Part shown: positions 8,736 to 17,354 of the stretch, one piece after another
Layout of the letters: each line of letters begins with the position of its first letter
Numbering within the stretch: position 1 is the stretch's first letter
Assembly: GCA_028281165.1 (NCBI GenBank)
Contig: JANQKI010000022.1
Location: 1-53,379, forward strand
Source: Opitutaceae bacterium
GTDB taxonomy: Bacteria > Verrucomicrobiota > Verrucomicrobiia > Opitutales > Opitutaceae
Direction of reading: 5' to 3'
Length of the DNA: 53,379 nt
Notes under the pieces: model-generated
The model's database searches: none
The model's input: only the letters and a program-made list of their open reading frames with translations
What the model was told of the DNA's origin: nothing
Position numbers and translations under genes: made by a program

Positions 8736-9758
8736 TTAGGCAGGCATTGGAAAATTTGGGGTGGCAAAAAGCTGTCCCGATTTTGTCACGAACAAGGCGT
8801 CAGCATTGGATTCCTTTTCGATTAGCTTTTTGCCTTCGGTCAGACCCATAGTAAAAGCGGCTGTCGAGAGAGCGTCGGCTTCCATGGCTGTAGTAGCCAC
8901 AACGGATACGCTCGACAGATCGCGAGGCGATCTTCCCGTACGAGCGTCCAACAGGTGGTTGTGACGAAAATCGTCGCTGAAATAGGTCTCGTAATCTCCA
9001 GATGTGGCTAGACAACGCTCATCCAGTTTGGCTAGTCCCAGAAAAGCATCCTCTTTGCGAGGATGCTTGATGCCGATTGTCCATCCTTCTCTTTCAGCTG
9101 GATGACCGATAGAGCCTATCTCGCCTGTATCAATCAGGGCGCTACGAACGCCATAAGCTTTCAAAGCTTCGCTTGCCTTATCGGCTGCGAAACCTTGAGC
9201 GATACCATTTAGCGTGATGGCGGTCTCGGGATTGGCGAGCCGGACAGCCTTTGATTCCACTTTCAGTGAACGCCAATCAACTTTCTCTAAAGCGAGTGCC
9301 AGCTCGGCCTGGCTAGGCGAGACGCCTTTTTGCGCTGCCTCAAAGAAGAGACGCCAGACCGGTTGGATCGTCACATCGAAGGCGCCTTTAGATTTTTCCG
9401 ATAGCCGCTGGGCAGTTTCAAGGACGTACACCAAATCTGGATGAGGATCCCGGAGGGTCTGATTGTGATTGAGCTGCGTTATTTGACTCTCCAGTCGATA
9501 AAGGCTCATTAGCTCCTCCACCTGCTCAATGGCCGCGAAGGCGCTATTGAGAGCCGCATCGACTGATCTCGCATCCTGATGGAAGGCCGTTATGGCCACC
9601 TTCGTTCCCAAGGCCTGTCTTGTTCTCGATATCTTAACTAGATCGCGAGGCTGCTTAAAAATTGCACCTGAGACGTTGCGTCCCTTTTTCAGCCCCCATC
9701 CGATCCCTCCGACGGCGGCGGCTCCAAATAGGCAGAGTATAAATTTGCGGCGTTTCAT
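8736..9758 (-). CDS. apbE: FAD:protein FMN transferase (ApbE family)
   Basis: ApbE attaches FMN covalently to Thr residues, as needed by RnfD and RnfG. The protein has an N-terminal export segment with a twin-arginine-like KRRKFIL followed by a hydrophobic run. Family motifs include LNGIAQGFAADKASEAL, the flavin-binding IDTGEIGSIG, HLLDARTGRSP and TTAMEADALSTAAFTMG near the C-terminus; the last contains the Asp/Thr metal site typical of ApbE. The ATG at 9758 is preferred because AAAGGG precedes it closely and the signal sequence starts there; an in-frame TTG at 9782 would add eight residues. First gene of the Rnf/PFOR operon. Confidence 0.93.
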   Translation of the reverse strand: MKRRKFILCLFGAAAVGGIGWGLKKGRNVSGAIFKQPRDLVKISRTRQALGTKVAITAFHQDARSVDAALNSAFAAIEQVEELMSLYRLESQITQLNHNQTLRDPHPDLVYVLETAQRLSEKSKGAFDVTIQPVWRLFFEAAQKGVSPSQAELALALEKVDWRSLKVESKAVRLANPETAITLNGIAQGFAADKASEALKAYGVRSALIDTGEIGSIGHPAEREGWTIGIKHPRKEDAFLGLAKLDERCLATSGDYETYFSDDFRHNHLLDARTGRSPRDLSSVSVVATTAMEADALSTAAFTMGLTEGKKLIEKESNADALFVTKSGQLFATPNFPMPA

Positions 9759-9796
9759 TTTCCCTTTCGGAAAAATTTCCAAGTGGTTGCTGTATT

Positions 9797-9811
9797 GACT
9801 CTTAGAGAGTC
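9797..9811. promoter_or_regulatory. Short perfect palindrome upstream of apbE
   Basis: GACTCTTAGAGAGTC is a 6-bp inverted repeat with a 3-bp spacer, about 40 bp upstream of the apbE ATG in the region expected to hold the operon promoter. It could be a regulator site; no regulator is identified. Confidence 0.3.
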
Positions 9812-9953
9812 GGTTCTAGATATGTGATTAGATTTTCTTCTGATAGACTGACGCAACATAAATAAAATTTATCATTAAGTAAAGTAGGAATCGATCAAAT
9901 GGAGGCTGTATTTGTCGTTTTCCTCCTTTCGAGACCGCGTCGCTCTCGTCCTA

Positions 9954-9974
9954 ATGTAGGAGCTCCTCCTACAT
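9954..9974. repeat. ATGTAGGAG hairpin element
   Basis: A 9-bp perfect stem (ATGTAGGAG / CTCCTACAT) with a CTC loop. It lies in the 356-bp gap between the divergent apbE and the LpxC-like gene. Beyond this hairpin and the GACTCT palindrome I see no gene in the gap; the frame that opens at 9998 may only be a 5' extension of the next gene. Confidence 0.55.
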
Positions 9975-10114
9975 GATTTCTGTAGAGACGCTTTCCGATG
10001 AGGAGCTTGGTTGCTGCTTTAGATAAGCAAGTAGCGACGCACTCGGTAATCGCTTTAGCGAGATCCTTCCTTGCCAAGAAGATCATCTCCGTTCTTGGTG
10101 AGCGACGATTTTCA

Positions 10115-11143
10115 ATGACGCGAAGTTTTACATTTGGAAAGATCCTAGATGGCAGCGTAGATGCTTTAGAAAAAAGCTATGAGCAGTTTTCCGCGCTTCC
10201 GGTAGATCAGAAGGAGAATGGCGAGCCTGCTTATCCTTCTCATTCGGTTTGCAAGACCATCGCTCGCAAGGTGAGCGTCAGCGCTCCTGGAACCTATCAG
10301 AAGAACGAGATCCGCGATCTGCAAATCGAGCCCTGCGATAAGCCGGGCTGGTGGTTCGACCGAACGGACTTGCCCGATTCGCTCCCCATTAAAGTTTCGG
10401 CTCGCAATGTGTGGACGACGGGAGATGTGGTCAGCAACATCGTTCTAAGATCTGGTTCCAAAAGCAATTATGTTCGTATGGTCGAGCACATCATCGCTCT
10501 CAAGGCGGGTATGGATGTAGACAGTCTTCTGATACGTTTCAAGTCGGGCGACCCTCCCTTGTTTGACTTTGGCAGTCAAGAACTGGTGGAAGCTATCGAG
10601 CGAGGGGGTCGCGAAGAATTGGATACTCCTGTTCGGTATTTTACGGTCAGAGAGACGATCTCGATGGCGACGCCTTATGGCGGATTCGTTAGGATTGAGC
10701 CCTGCGAGGCAGGCAGTAAGGAGCTGTACATCGACTGTGCTCGAAATTTCTCCGATGCCATCGGCCGACAGCGTATCCAGTTTTCCCTAAGCGATATGGC
10801 TTTCAAATATGGAGCTACCGCGCGCACCAACACAACAGCCAAGCAGAAGCTTTTCGTGACCACCATCGGCAAGCTTTTCGCCAATATGCGAAATCTTGGA
10901 TACAACAAGCGAAACGTTCTCATTGCGGGCAAGCGTAAGTATGTCAACGAGCCACGACTTTTGCGCAACGGAAAATCGCTCGAAGCCGTTTGGCACAGGG
11001 CCATCCTCGATCTGCTAGCTGCTTTGGCCCTCATCGAAGAGGGGCGATTCGTTGGCAAGATAACCGACTACAAAGGCAGCCACTACGCCGACGTCGAACT
11101 AGTCAAGCTTCTCTATGCCCAGGACTTGCTGGTCGAAGTTTGA
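10115..11143 (+). CDS. LpxC-like protein (divergent UDP-3-O-acyl-GlcNAc deacetylase paralog)
   Basis: LpxC deacetylates UDP-3-O-acyl-GlcNAc in lipid A synthesis using Zn2+. Similarity runs along the protein: CKTIARKVSVSAPGTY and WWFDRTDLP (first domain), MVEHIIALKAGMDVDSLLI (equivalent to the TVEHL Glu-His motif), PLFDFGSQELVEAI, then HRAILDLLAALAL and GKITDYKGSHYADVELVKLL (the KSGH histidine). Two departures are visible: the H...D zinc pair is spaced HxxxxD instead of HxxxD, and the second Asp of the usual DxxGD is Ala. About 45 extra residues precede the domain. It may be an altered or non-catalytic paralog. The start at 10115 follows a GGTGAG; the frame is open back to an ATG at 9998. The 3' end overlaps the convergent BLUF gene by 31 bp. 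Confidence 0.72.
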   Translation: MTRSFTFGKILDGSVDALEKSYEQFSALPVDQKENGEPAYPSHSVCKTIARKVSVSAPGTYQKNEIRDLQIEPCDKPGWWFDRTDLPDSLPIKVSARNVWTTGDVVSNIVLRSGSKSNYVRMVEHIIALKAGMDVDSLLIRFKSGDPPLFDFGSQELVEAIERGGREELDTPVRYFTVRETISMATPYGGFVRIEPCEAGSKELYIDCARNFSDAIGRQRIQFSLSDMAFKYGATARTNTTAKQKLFVTTIGKLFANMRNLGYNKRNVLIAGKRKYVNEPRLLRNGKSLEAVWHRAILDLLAALALIEEGRFVGKITDYKGSHYADVELVKLLYAQDLLVEV

Positions 11144-11604
11144 GCTTCGCTTTCGCTTTGTTCAGATTTGGATTCGCCGAGCTTAAGAAAGCTGTCACGC
11201 AGCGTCAGCATCAGATTTTTCCCTATGGTTCGCTGTGACGTCCCTAAGGTTTCAAACAGCCCTCTTTCCGATAGCGGAATGAGACCTTTAGTTTTCGATA
11301 AGTCAGTGGTTCGCGAGTCGATGTATCCCATTGACCATGACGAAAAGGCAGGACCTTTTATCGATCCTTGCCAAAATATCTTCACCAGCATGTGCCGTCG
11401 GTCTTTTGAAATCCTATCGTAAAGATTGAGTACTTCATTCTTTTTGCCCTCCAGCAATTGGATAATTTCGCGATTGCTGTAATAGAGTAGCCCGGTGATG
11501 CCTAGCTTGCGATTACTGCGTCGACTCGAGCTCATCAAGCCTTTCAGCTCCTCTGTGGTCATTTGCTTTGTGGCGAGGCTAGTGTAGATTAGTTCGTATA
11601 GCAT
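11113..11604 (-). CDS. BLUF-domain blue-light sensor protein
   Basis: BLUF domains bind FAD and sense blue light through a Tyr-Gln-flavin hydrogen-bond network. The expected residues are present: Tyr7 (LIYTSLA), Asn31 in SSRRSNRKLGITGLL, and Gln49 in REIIQLLEG. The remaining ~70 residues are a short charged C-terminal extension without a recognisable output domain (163 aa in total), so it is the short BLUF class that signals by protein interaction. It is tail-to-tail with the LpxC-like gene; no obvious partner is nearby. Confidence 0.92.
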   Translation of the reverse strand: MLYELIYTSLATKQMTTEELKGLMSSSRRSNRKLGITGLLYYSNREIIQLLEGKKNEVLNLYDRISKDRRHMLVKIFWQGSIKGPAFSSWSMGYIDSRTTDLSKTKGLIPLSERGLFETLGTSQRTIGKNLMLTLRDSFLKLGESKSEQSESEAQTSTSKSWA

Positions 11605-11867
11605 TTTAGTTCCCTTCCATGTGTTGCTTTAAGTGTAAGCGAAAGACGCTGGTTTCAATGCATTGCTCTCAATTCGCAGGGAGATTGATGCTTATTTCAC
11701 ATGTGTAGTTTGATTAGAATTACGTTAGGTAAATTTTTTGAAAACTCTTCGGTGGAAATCGTTGACCTATAAGCAGATTCAGATGGGGATTTATCGGAAA
11801 TATTTGGAACCTTCTCTTGAAAATCTCTTGGGAATGGTAATTCATTCACCCGAAATTCTATCAAATT

Positions 11868-12689
11868 ATGAAACTGCTTGTTGAGGACGAATACTGTGAT
11901 ATTGTGGGCAAGGCTCAAAAAGGGCTGCAACTTTCTACTGAGGAGCTGAGCCAGCGGGCTGGCGTCTCGGAAGCTGAAATCAGGGAGGCGAGAAAGGGCG
12001 CCTTCGATGAAAAGGTTGCTCGAGCTTTAGCTGGGGCTTTGAATCTGAGCGCCGAGGCTCTGGTTGAGATTGGAAAAGGCGATTGGTATCCCGAGCAACC
12101 TGGCGACATAGAGGGCTTTAAGCTGATCTCCACTCCATTTAGTGGAGAGTATTTGGTGAACTCCTGCATTGTTTGGGATACGCAAACGTCGCTAGCCGTA
12201 GTTTTCGATACAGGCACTGATCCAGCTCCTACGATTGAATTTATCAAAGCGAATAACCTAAAACTGGATACGCTTTACATCACGCACATGCATCGCGATC
12301 ACGTAGCAGGTCTTGATGCCCTGCGTCAAGAGTTCGACTGTTCGGTTGTCGTCAACCAACTGGAGTCCGATTTGCCCGAAGGGGCTATTTCCATACGTGA
12401 AGGCTACCAAGCCGCTCATGGAGACATAAAGATTCGAGCTATCGAAACGATTGGCCATACAGCAGGCGGCACTTCCTACGTCATTGATGGATTGTCCCGT
12501 CGTGTCGCAGTCGTCGGAGATGCCATATTTGCAGGCTCGATGGGGGGCGCAAACGTTTCCTATGAAAGGGCCTTGGAGACCGGTAAGGAAATACTCAAGT
12601 TAGGTTCGGAGACGGTGGTTGTGCCGGGTCATGGGCCCCTTTCTACGGTAGCGGAGGAAAAAAGGATGAATTGCTATCTCAGCGTCTGA
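11868..12689 (+). CDS. MBL-fold metallo-hydrolase with N-terminal helix-turn-helix domain
   Basis: Residues about 8-65 resemble an XRE-type helix-turn-helix (STEELSQRAGVSEAEIREARKG). The rest is a metallo-beta-lactamase fold: HMHRDH (140-145), HTAGG (His197), VVGDAIF (Asp218) and PGHGP (His255), a complete di-metal ligand set as in glyoxalase II-like and persulfide dioxygenase-like hydrolases. The substrate cannot be read from the sequence. An HTH fused to an MBL hydrolase is an uncommon pairing. It is followed after 36 bp by a beta-hydroxyacid dehydrogenase, probably in the same transcript. The 263-bp gap upstream (11605-11867) shows no gene. Confidence 0.85.
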   Translation: MKLLVEDEYCDIVGKAQKGLQLSTEELSQRAGVSEAEIREARKGAFDEKVARALAGALNLSAEALVEIGKGDWYPEQPGDIEGFKLISTPFSGEYLVNSCIVWDTQTSLAVVFDTGTDPAPTIEFIKANNLKLDTLYITHMHRDHVAGLDALRQEFDCSVVVNQLESDLPEGAISIREGYQAAHGDIKIRAIETIGHTAGGTSYVIDGLSRRVAVVGDAIFAGSMGGANVSYERALETGKEILKLGSETVVVPGHGPLSTVAEEKRMNCYLSV

Positions 12690-12725
12690 GAATTTCCTAA
12701 AAGCTAATCTAAAAATAAGAGCGAT

Positions 12726-13604
12726 ATGAGCGAGCGAATTGCATTTGTTGGAGTTGGAAGAATGGGCAGCAATATGGCCAGGCGGCTTAAGGAGGTTGGC
12801 TATTCCGTTACATCGGTTTTTGATATGAACCAGGAAATGGCGACGGCTTTGGCGGAAGAACTGGACTGCCAGGCTCCGCAAGATTTGACGGATGTGGCGG
12901 CAAACGCGGATATTGTGATCACGGTTGTTACTGATGATGCTGCCATGTATGAGATTTTCGATACAGATCAACCCAGTCTGCTCTCTGGCGATGTATCCGG
13001 AAAACTCTACATCAATTGCGCTACGATTTCTCCCCAAGTTCACGTTGATATCGAGTCTCGAGCCAAAAGCCTTGGAGCTTTCGCTCTCGAGGCTTGTATG
13101 GCTTCATCCATTACGCAAGCCCGTGATGGATCCCTTTATCTGATGTGTGGTGGCCAAAAAGAGGTTTTCGAATCAGCCAAACCTCTCCTCGAAAAATTGT
13201 CTTCAGATCTTCGTTACATCGGTCCGGCTGGCGAGGCTGCCAAGGTCAAGGCTCTAGTAAATATGGTGATGAATATCAATACGGCGGCTTTGGCAGAAGG
13301 TCTGGCCTTGGGCCACGCTCTTGGCCTCGACTTGACCATGCTGCGAGAGGTCTTCGCTCAAACGGGAGCCAACAGCCGCGTCCTCGAAACTGATTCGGAG
13401 GATATGGTCAATCGCGACTTCGACTGTTATTTCTCAGCGGCCCACGCCGCCAAAGACAGCGGCATTGCCAATCAATTGGGAGAACAAGCCGGTTTGAATC
13501 TCCCGCTCTCCAAAGCCACCGAAGCTCAATATCGCGAAATGATAGCCAAAGATCTCGGCGACCTAGACAAGTCAGGCGTAGCGGAGCTAACGTTTAAGCG
13601 GTGA
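12726..13604 (+). CDS. NAD(P)-dependent beta-hydroxyacid dehydrogenase (3-hydroxyisobutyrate dehydrogenase family)
   Basis: A Rossmann motif opens the protein (FVGVGRMGSNMARR, about residues 7-20). The family substrate segment (LEACMASSITQARDGSLYLMCGG) and the catalytic Lys region (GEAAKVKALVNMVMN) follow, at 292 aa, the usual size. Members oxidise 3-hydroxyisobutyrate, tartronate semialdehyde-type compounds, or reduce glyoxylate/succinic semialdehyde. The normal substrate-loop SGG is replaced by ASS here, so the specificity is open. Likely co-transcribed with the HTH-MBL gene. Confidence 0.88.
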   Translation: MSERIAFVGVGRMGSNMARRLKEVGYSVTSVFDMNQEMATALAEELDCQAPQDLTDVAANADIVITVVTDDAAMYEIFDTDQPSLLSGDVSGKLYINCATISPQVHVDIESRAKSLGAFALEACMASSITQARDGSLYLMCGGQKEVFESAKPLLEKLSSDLRYIGPAGEAAKVKALVNMVMNINTAALAEGLALGHALGLDLTMLREVFAQTGANSRVLETDSEDMVNRDFDCYFSAAHAAKDSGIANQLGEQAGLNLPLSKATEAQYREMIAKDLGDLDKSGVAELTFKR

Positions 13605-13769
13605 GTGTAGTTTTATCGCCGAGATCGTTGATCTCTTGGCAAACGAGCTTCCTGCTGCGGGCCTACTAGATCCATATCAAAGTATTCCTTGCGGTTGAAT
13701 GGATTCACGCTTCTGAACCGACTCTATTTTTCTGGAAAAACCCAAGCCAGTCCGGTTCTTTTGCCGCAT

Positions 13770-15230
13770 ATGAGACATTTGCGAACGGTTTCTCTCCTAG
13801 TAATCATCTTTAATTTTCTATTGGCAGTAGTTCAGGGCCAGGGCCTTGAAAAGAAGTTGCCCAACATCATCTACATCATGGCAGATGATTTGGGTATTGG
13901 CGATCTTAGCTGCTACGGACAGAAAATTCTAAAAACCCCGCATATCGACCGGCTAGCAGCTAATGGCATGCGGTTCACTCAACATTATTCCGGATCGACG
14001 GTTTGCGCCCCGACACGCAGCGTGCTCATGACGGGAAAACACACTGGCAATGCCTCGATTCGGGATAATACGCGAACGCTACCTTTCGGTCAGGAGCCGC
14101 TCCCGGCTCGAGATGTGACCGTAGCCGAAGTCCTTAAAGCTCGCGGATACGCGACAGGTTGCTTTGGCAAGTGGGGTCTGGGAAACGCGGATACGGAAGG
14201 GGCTCCGCTGCGCCAAGGTTTCGATAAGTTCGTGGGCTTCTACTGTCAGCATGTGGCCCACTTCTATTACCCGCTCTACATTTGGGAAGACGACAAGATG
14301 CTGGTTCTGGAGGGGAATTCGTCGACTTCCCAACAAACCTATGCTCCCGACGTCATCCACCAGAAAACCTTGGAATTTATAGAAGAAAACAAAGATCGGC
14401 CCTTTTTCGCCTACGTCCCCTCGATCATTCCTCACGCTTCAATGGAAGCCCCCGAGGAATACATGGCCAAATACCGGGGCAGGTTTCTTCCTGAAAAAAG
14501 CCATACGCCGAGTCGCGATCCTTTCGAGGACTACTTGAGGGGCACCTACGTCGCGCAGCCCGATGGCCACGCCGCCTTTGCCGCTATGATTGAGATTCTG
14601 GATACGCAGGTTGGCGAAATTGTTTCCAAGCTCGAGGAGCTTGGCATAGCGGATAACACGCTCATTATCTTCACTTCAGACAACGGGGCTCACAAAGAGG
14701 GTGGAGCCGATCCGGAATATTTCGATAGCAATGGACCTTTCCGAGGCTTGAAACGCGACATGTACGAAGGTGGCATTCGCGCTCCGATGATAGCTACCTG
14801 GCCAGGACGTATCCAAGCTGGGACGACATCGGATCATATTTCCGCTCATTGGGACGTGCTTCCCACTCTTGCCCAGCTAGCAGGCAGTGAATCGCCTGCG
14901 GATATCAATGGCATATCATTCGTTCCCACTCTGCTGGGCGGCAAACAGGAAAAGCATGAATACCTCTATTGGGAATTCAGCGCTCAGGGTGGCAAGGTTG
15001 CCGTTCGAAAAGACAACTGGAAGGCCGTGCGTCTCCGGGTCCGAAACAATCCCGACGCTCCTATCGAATTGTATGATCTTTCTGTAGACATTGGCGAAAC
15101 AAACGATATCGCTGCAGAGCATCCGGATATAGTCGCCGAGATGCGTCACATCATGTACACCGCTCGTACAGAATCAGGCCGTTTCCCCATCTACAGCGGC
15201 GAAAAGCCAAGGAGTAACCGAGGATATTAA
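13770..15230 (+). CDS. Secreted S1-family sulfatase (arylsulfatase A-like)
   Basis: Formylglycine-dependent sulfatase. A signal peptide starts at MRHLRTVSLLVIIF; the frame continues 27 codons upstream to 13689, but those residues do not fit an export signal. The metal-binding MADDLGIGDLSCYG is followed by Cys79 in CAPTRSVLMTGKH, the canonical C-x-P-x-R site converted to formylglycine by an FGE/anSME enzyme (none in this window). TSDNGAHKEGG and the C-terminal WKAVR/ELYDL region are also typical. Residues 140-180 (FGKWGLGNADTEGAP) are the catalytic-core strand. The natural substrate is probably a sulfated glycan. Confidence 0.93.
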   Translation: MRHLRTVSLLVIIFNFLLAVVQGQGLEKKLPNIIYIMADDLGIGDLSCYGQKILKTPHIDRLAANGMRFTQHYSGSTVCAPTRSVLMTGKHTGNASIRDNTRTLPFGQEPLPARDVTVAEVLKARGYATGCFGKWGLGNADTEGAPLRQGFDKFVGFYCQHVAHFYYPLYIWEDDKMLVLEGNSSTSQQTYAPDVIHQKTLEFIEENKDRPFFAYVPSIIPHASMEAPEEYMAKYRGRFLPEKSHTPSRDPFEDYLRGTYVAQPDGHAAFAAMIEILDTQVGEIVSKLEELGIADNTLIIFTSDNGAHKEGGADPEYFDSNGPFRGLKRDMYEGGIRAPMIATWPGRIQAGTTSDHISAHWDVLPTLAQLAGSESPADINGISFVPTLLGGKQEKHEYLYWEFSAQGGKVAVRKDNWKAVRLRVRNNPDAPIELYDLSVDIGETNDIAAEHPDIVAEMRHIMYTARTESGRFPIYSGEKPRSNRGY

Positions 15231-15249
15231 GATTTCAACGACAGAAATT

Positions 15250-15510
15250 TTTAACCACAGAGTTCATCCGCCTTCTTGTTGATACGGCGGGACAAACGGA
15301 GATCATGGAGTTTTTAACCACAGAATTCACAAAACTCACATAATTTGAGCACCTGGGTATATTAAGCCAAGTTGTTTTCTGACCACCAATTCTATTTTGT
15401 GTATTCTGTGAATTTGTTATTCTCCGCTTTGCTGCGTTGAGGTGTCGCTTTGCTCGGTAGTGGTTAATCAATAAACCTTAGTGTTCTCCGTGTCCTTGGT
15501 GGGCAATAAA
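15250..15510. repeat. ACCACAGAG-type palindromic repeat cluster
   Basis: Several copies of the words TTAACCACAGA, GAATTCAC/GTATTCTGTGAATT and GTGTTCTCCGTGTCC occur here in both orientations, making nested imperfect inverted repeats between the sulfatase and the HAD gene. The right-hand copy extends over the last codons of the HAD gene, so its C-terminal residues TKDTENTKVY are repeat-encoded. Related to the element at 7730-7805. Confidence 0.65.
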
Positions 15511-16166
15511 TCCTTCATCCTCTCGAGAATCGCTTCAGGATTTGTGTAATCACGAAACACATACGGGATACCCAATTCTTTCAGCCTCTCTATGCCTCGG
15601 CCGATTCCAATCATAGGGATGCCAAGTTCCCTCGTCGCTTTGACATCCCATAGCCCGTCGCCGAAAAAGATTGCGGATGAAAGTTCGAAGCCGGCTCTTT
15701 TTGCTGCCAGAGGAAAGATATTACGCCGACAAGGCGTGTCGCTGGAAGAGGCAAAAGGATAATCCTCAACATCGATCCCGCAGCAACGCAGCTTGAACGC
15801 CGCGCTGGCATCGAAGCATCCCGTTGCTATCCCCACCGCATAGCCTTCTTTTTCCTGAAGTCTTTTAATAAATTCGATGATTCCCGGAATAGGAGAAAAC
15901 TCTTCCGGGTGTCGCGGTTGCTCGCTCTCTAAAAGGCGGACGAATTCCGCTTTGATGGCAGCTTCCTTGTCATGGATTTTTGGATCGTCTACCAGAATTT
16001 CCCTGATGATTCCTGAACTGGTCGGTTCCTCATAGACCACCCAATCCGTGGTGGCCAAAGGCTGACCCGTTACCGACTCAATCGCCCTTGCGTAGCAAGC
16101 CTCCTCAGTTTCCTGGGAGTCGCAGATCGTCCCGTCGATGTCGAAAATGACTAGTTTTTGGCTCAT
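15468..16166 (-). CDS. HAD-superfamily hydrolase (phosphatase-like)
   Basis: Motif I is FDIDGTICDS (residues 8-17, nucleophile Asp8 and Asp10), motif II is in VGIATGC, and motif III/IV is FFGDGLWDVKATRELG, all as expected for the phosphoglycolate phosphatase-like branch with an inserted cap domain. At 232 aa the length is normal. The final ten residues are written by a dispersed repeat and are unlikely to matter for the fold. It overlaps the upstream DUF1330-like gene by 4 bp (ATGA-type), so the two are translationally coupled. The substrate is not predictable. Confidence 0.88.
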   Translation of the reverse strand: MSQKLVIFDIDGTICDSQETEEACYARAIESVTGQPLATTDWVVYEEPTSSGIIREILVDDPKIHDKEAAIKAEFVRLLESEQPRHPEEFSPIPGIIEFIKRLQEKEGYAVGIATGCFDASAAFKLRCCGIDVEDYPFASSSDTPCRRNIFPLAAKRAGFELSSAIFFGDGLWDVKATRELGIPMIGIGRGIERLKELGIPYVFRDYTNPEAILERMKDLLPTKDTENTKVY

Positions 16167-16474
16167 TCGGCGGTAGAACGTTGATACTTCGCTATGATCG
16201 TGCTTTCCTCAACGCTCTTTGAGTAAAATGTTTCCCTCACTTCGCGATATTCTAAATCACTGAAAAATTCATTCATTGCGCCCTCGTCTCGAAAGTAAAT
16301 TGTGAATACGCGATTCATTGGTGTGTCTTGCTCCGAGATCAATACTTTAGATACCTGAAAATCATAACCAAATCCACCACCGTATCGAGAAAGAATCGGT
16401 TTCATTTGCCGCCGATAATCTTCGTAGGTCGCGTCATCGATGACATTGAGCCCTACCAGCATTTCGTATCGCAT
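16163..16474 (-). CDS. DUF1330-like small protein
   Basis: A 103-residue ferredoxin-like alpha/beta protein. MLVGLNVIDDATYEDYRRQMKPIL, GGGFGYDFQV and the hydrophobic strand RVFTIYFRDEGAMNEFF match the layout of DUF1330 / dimeric alpha-beta barrel proteins. No catalytic residue can be assigned. It is the upstream partner of the HAD gene in a two-gene unit. The biological role is unknown. Confidence 0.7.
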   Translation of the reverse strand: MRYEMLVGLNVIDDATYEDYRRQMKPILSRYGGGFGYDFQVSKVLISEQDTPMNRVFTIYFRDEGAMNEFFSDLEYREVRETFYSKSVEESTIIAKYQRSTAE

Positions 16475-16495
16475 GGACTTGGTTTTAATCAGCCT

Positions 16496-17212
16496 TTAGA
16501 CTAGCAGTGCGCAATAAAATTCAATTTCTATAGCAGCTTCCAGCGCTACTGATGAAATGAAGATAGGGCCGACTCCGAGCCAGATAGGAACTGCGGCATC
16601 CATGTGGACACGCCAGCCCACGACCGTTAGAAATCGCGCTCTTTTATGAGGGCATTTCTCTGGACAGCTTACCTCGTTCCAGGCTTCTCTTAGGTCAGCA
16701 TACAGACCGATTAAAGCGTTTAGCCTAGCTGCGGATCTAGCTGCTCGATGGACTGATTCTGCAGTTTCCGGAGGGGCTCCTGTCGCGAACGCCATTCCGT
16801 ACCCTTTTGCTAGTGTAGATACTCGTTTCGAACAGTCATCGATTTGTACGTCTTTTGCGGCAAAAGATTCTCCAGCAAGCCCTCCTTGCTTTTGCTCGTC
16901 CTCTTCTCGCAACCACAGCCCAATCGGCCATTCCGTTGTTTTTGCAGGTACAAAGCCAATATATTGATTGTTGTTTTCCAATACTCCCACGGGCAAGATT
17001 GGCTTCCAGAGGCTTTCTTCTGTCCACTCCCAAGCCTCCATGCCTGGTGGAGCCAAGTATCCTAATGTTTGGCTGCTTTTTGGACCATTCAATAGAGTTG
17101 GACCAGAGACATTAACTTCAGCTTCCACTGTTCGTTGGGGCTGCGAATCAGGGCATGGAGCCCTGCACCAACTAGGATCGTCCGGTGGCGGAAGATTTGA
17201 GTCGTTCTTCAT
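16496..17212 (-). CDS. Hypothetical protein, unrecognised
   Basis: I do not recognise this 238-aa protein. The N-terminus is polar and Pro-rich with two Cys (WCRAPCPDS). A middle part has a Trp-rich segment (MEAWEWTEESLWKPILP). A helical stretch (ESVHRAARSAARLNALIGLYADLREAWNE) leads to SCPEKCPHKRARF and a hydrophobic C-terminal ~45 residues that could be one or two membrane helices. There is no signal peptide. It is the first of three same-strand genes (21 bp before the DUF1330-like gene). The frame is free of stops and reads as protein, but no function can be assigned. Confidence 0.55.
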   Translation of the reverse strand: MKNDSNLPPPDDPSWCRAPCPDSQPQRTVEAEVNVSGPTLLNGPKSSQTLGYLAPPGMEAWEWTEESLWKPILPVGVLENNNQYIGFVPAKTTEWPIGLWLREEDEQKQGGLAGESFAAKDVQIDDCSKRVSTLAKGYGMAFATGAPPETAESVHRAARSAARLNALIGLYADLREAWNEVSCPEKCPHKRARFLTVVGWRVHMDAAVPIWLGVGPIFISSVALEAAIEIEFYCALLV

Positions 17213-17354
17213 AAATTGACAAGCGCTTCTCGATGAAACCGAGATTTATCTGTTTTTTTTTCACCGTCAATCTAGTTTCAGTCTAACTGCTATCTATGAT
17301 AAATCGCGAAGTTCACTGATTTTCCAGTAGAATAGTATATAGATGTTGGTACAT

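Noticed and set aside
9895..10086. Small minus-strand open frame upstream of the LpxC-like gene
   Set aside because: Runs through the ATGTAGGAG hairpin element and overlaps the 5' region of the LpxC-like frame; Arg-rich low-quality sequence.
13607..13660. Another GTAGCGGCGAT repeat copy or a terminator after the hydroxyacid dehydrogenase gene
   Set aside because: GTAGTTTTATCGCCGAGATC and a GAGATC-GTT-GATCTC hairpin are present, but the match to the family is too weak and no T-run follows.
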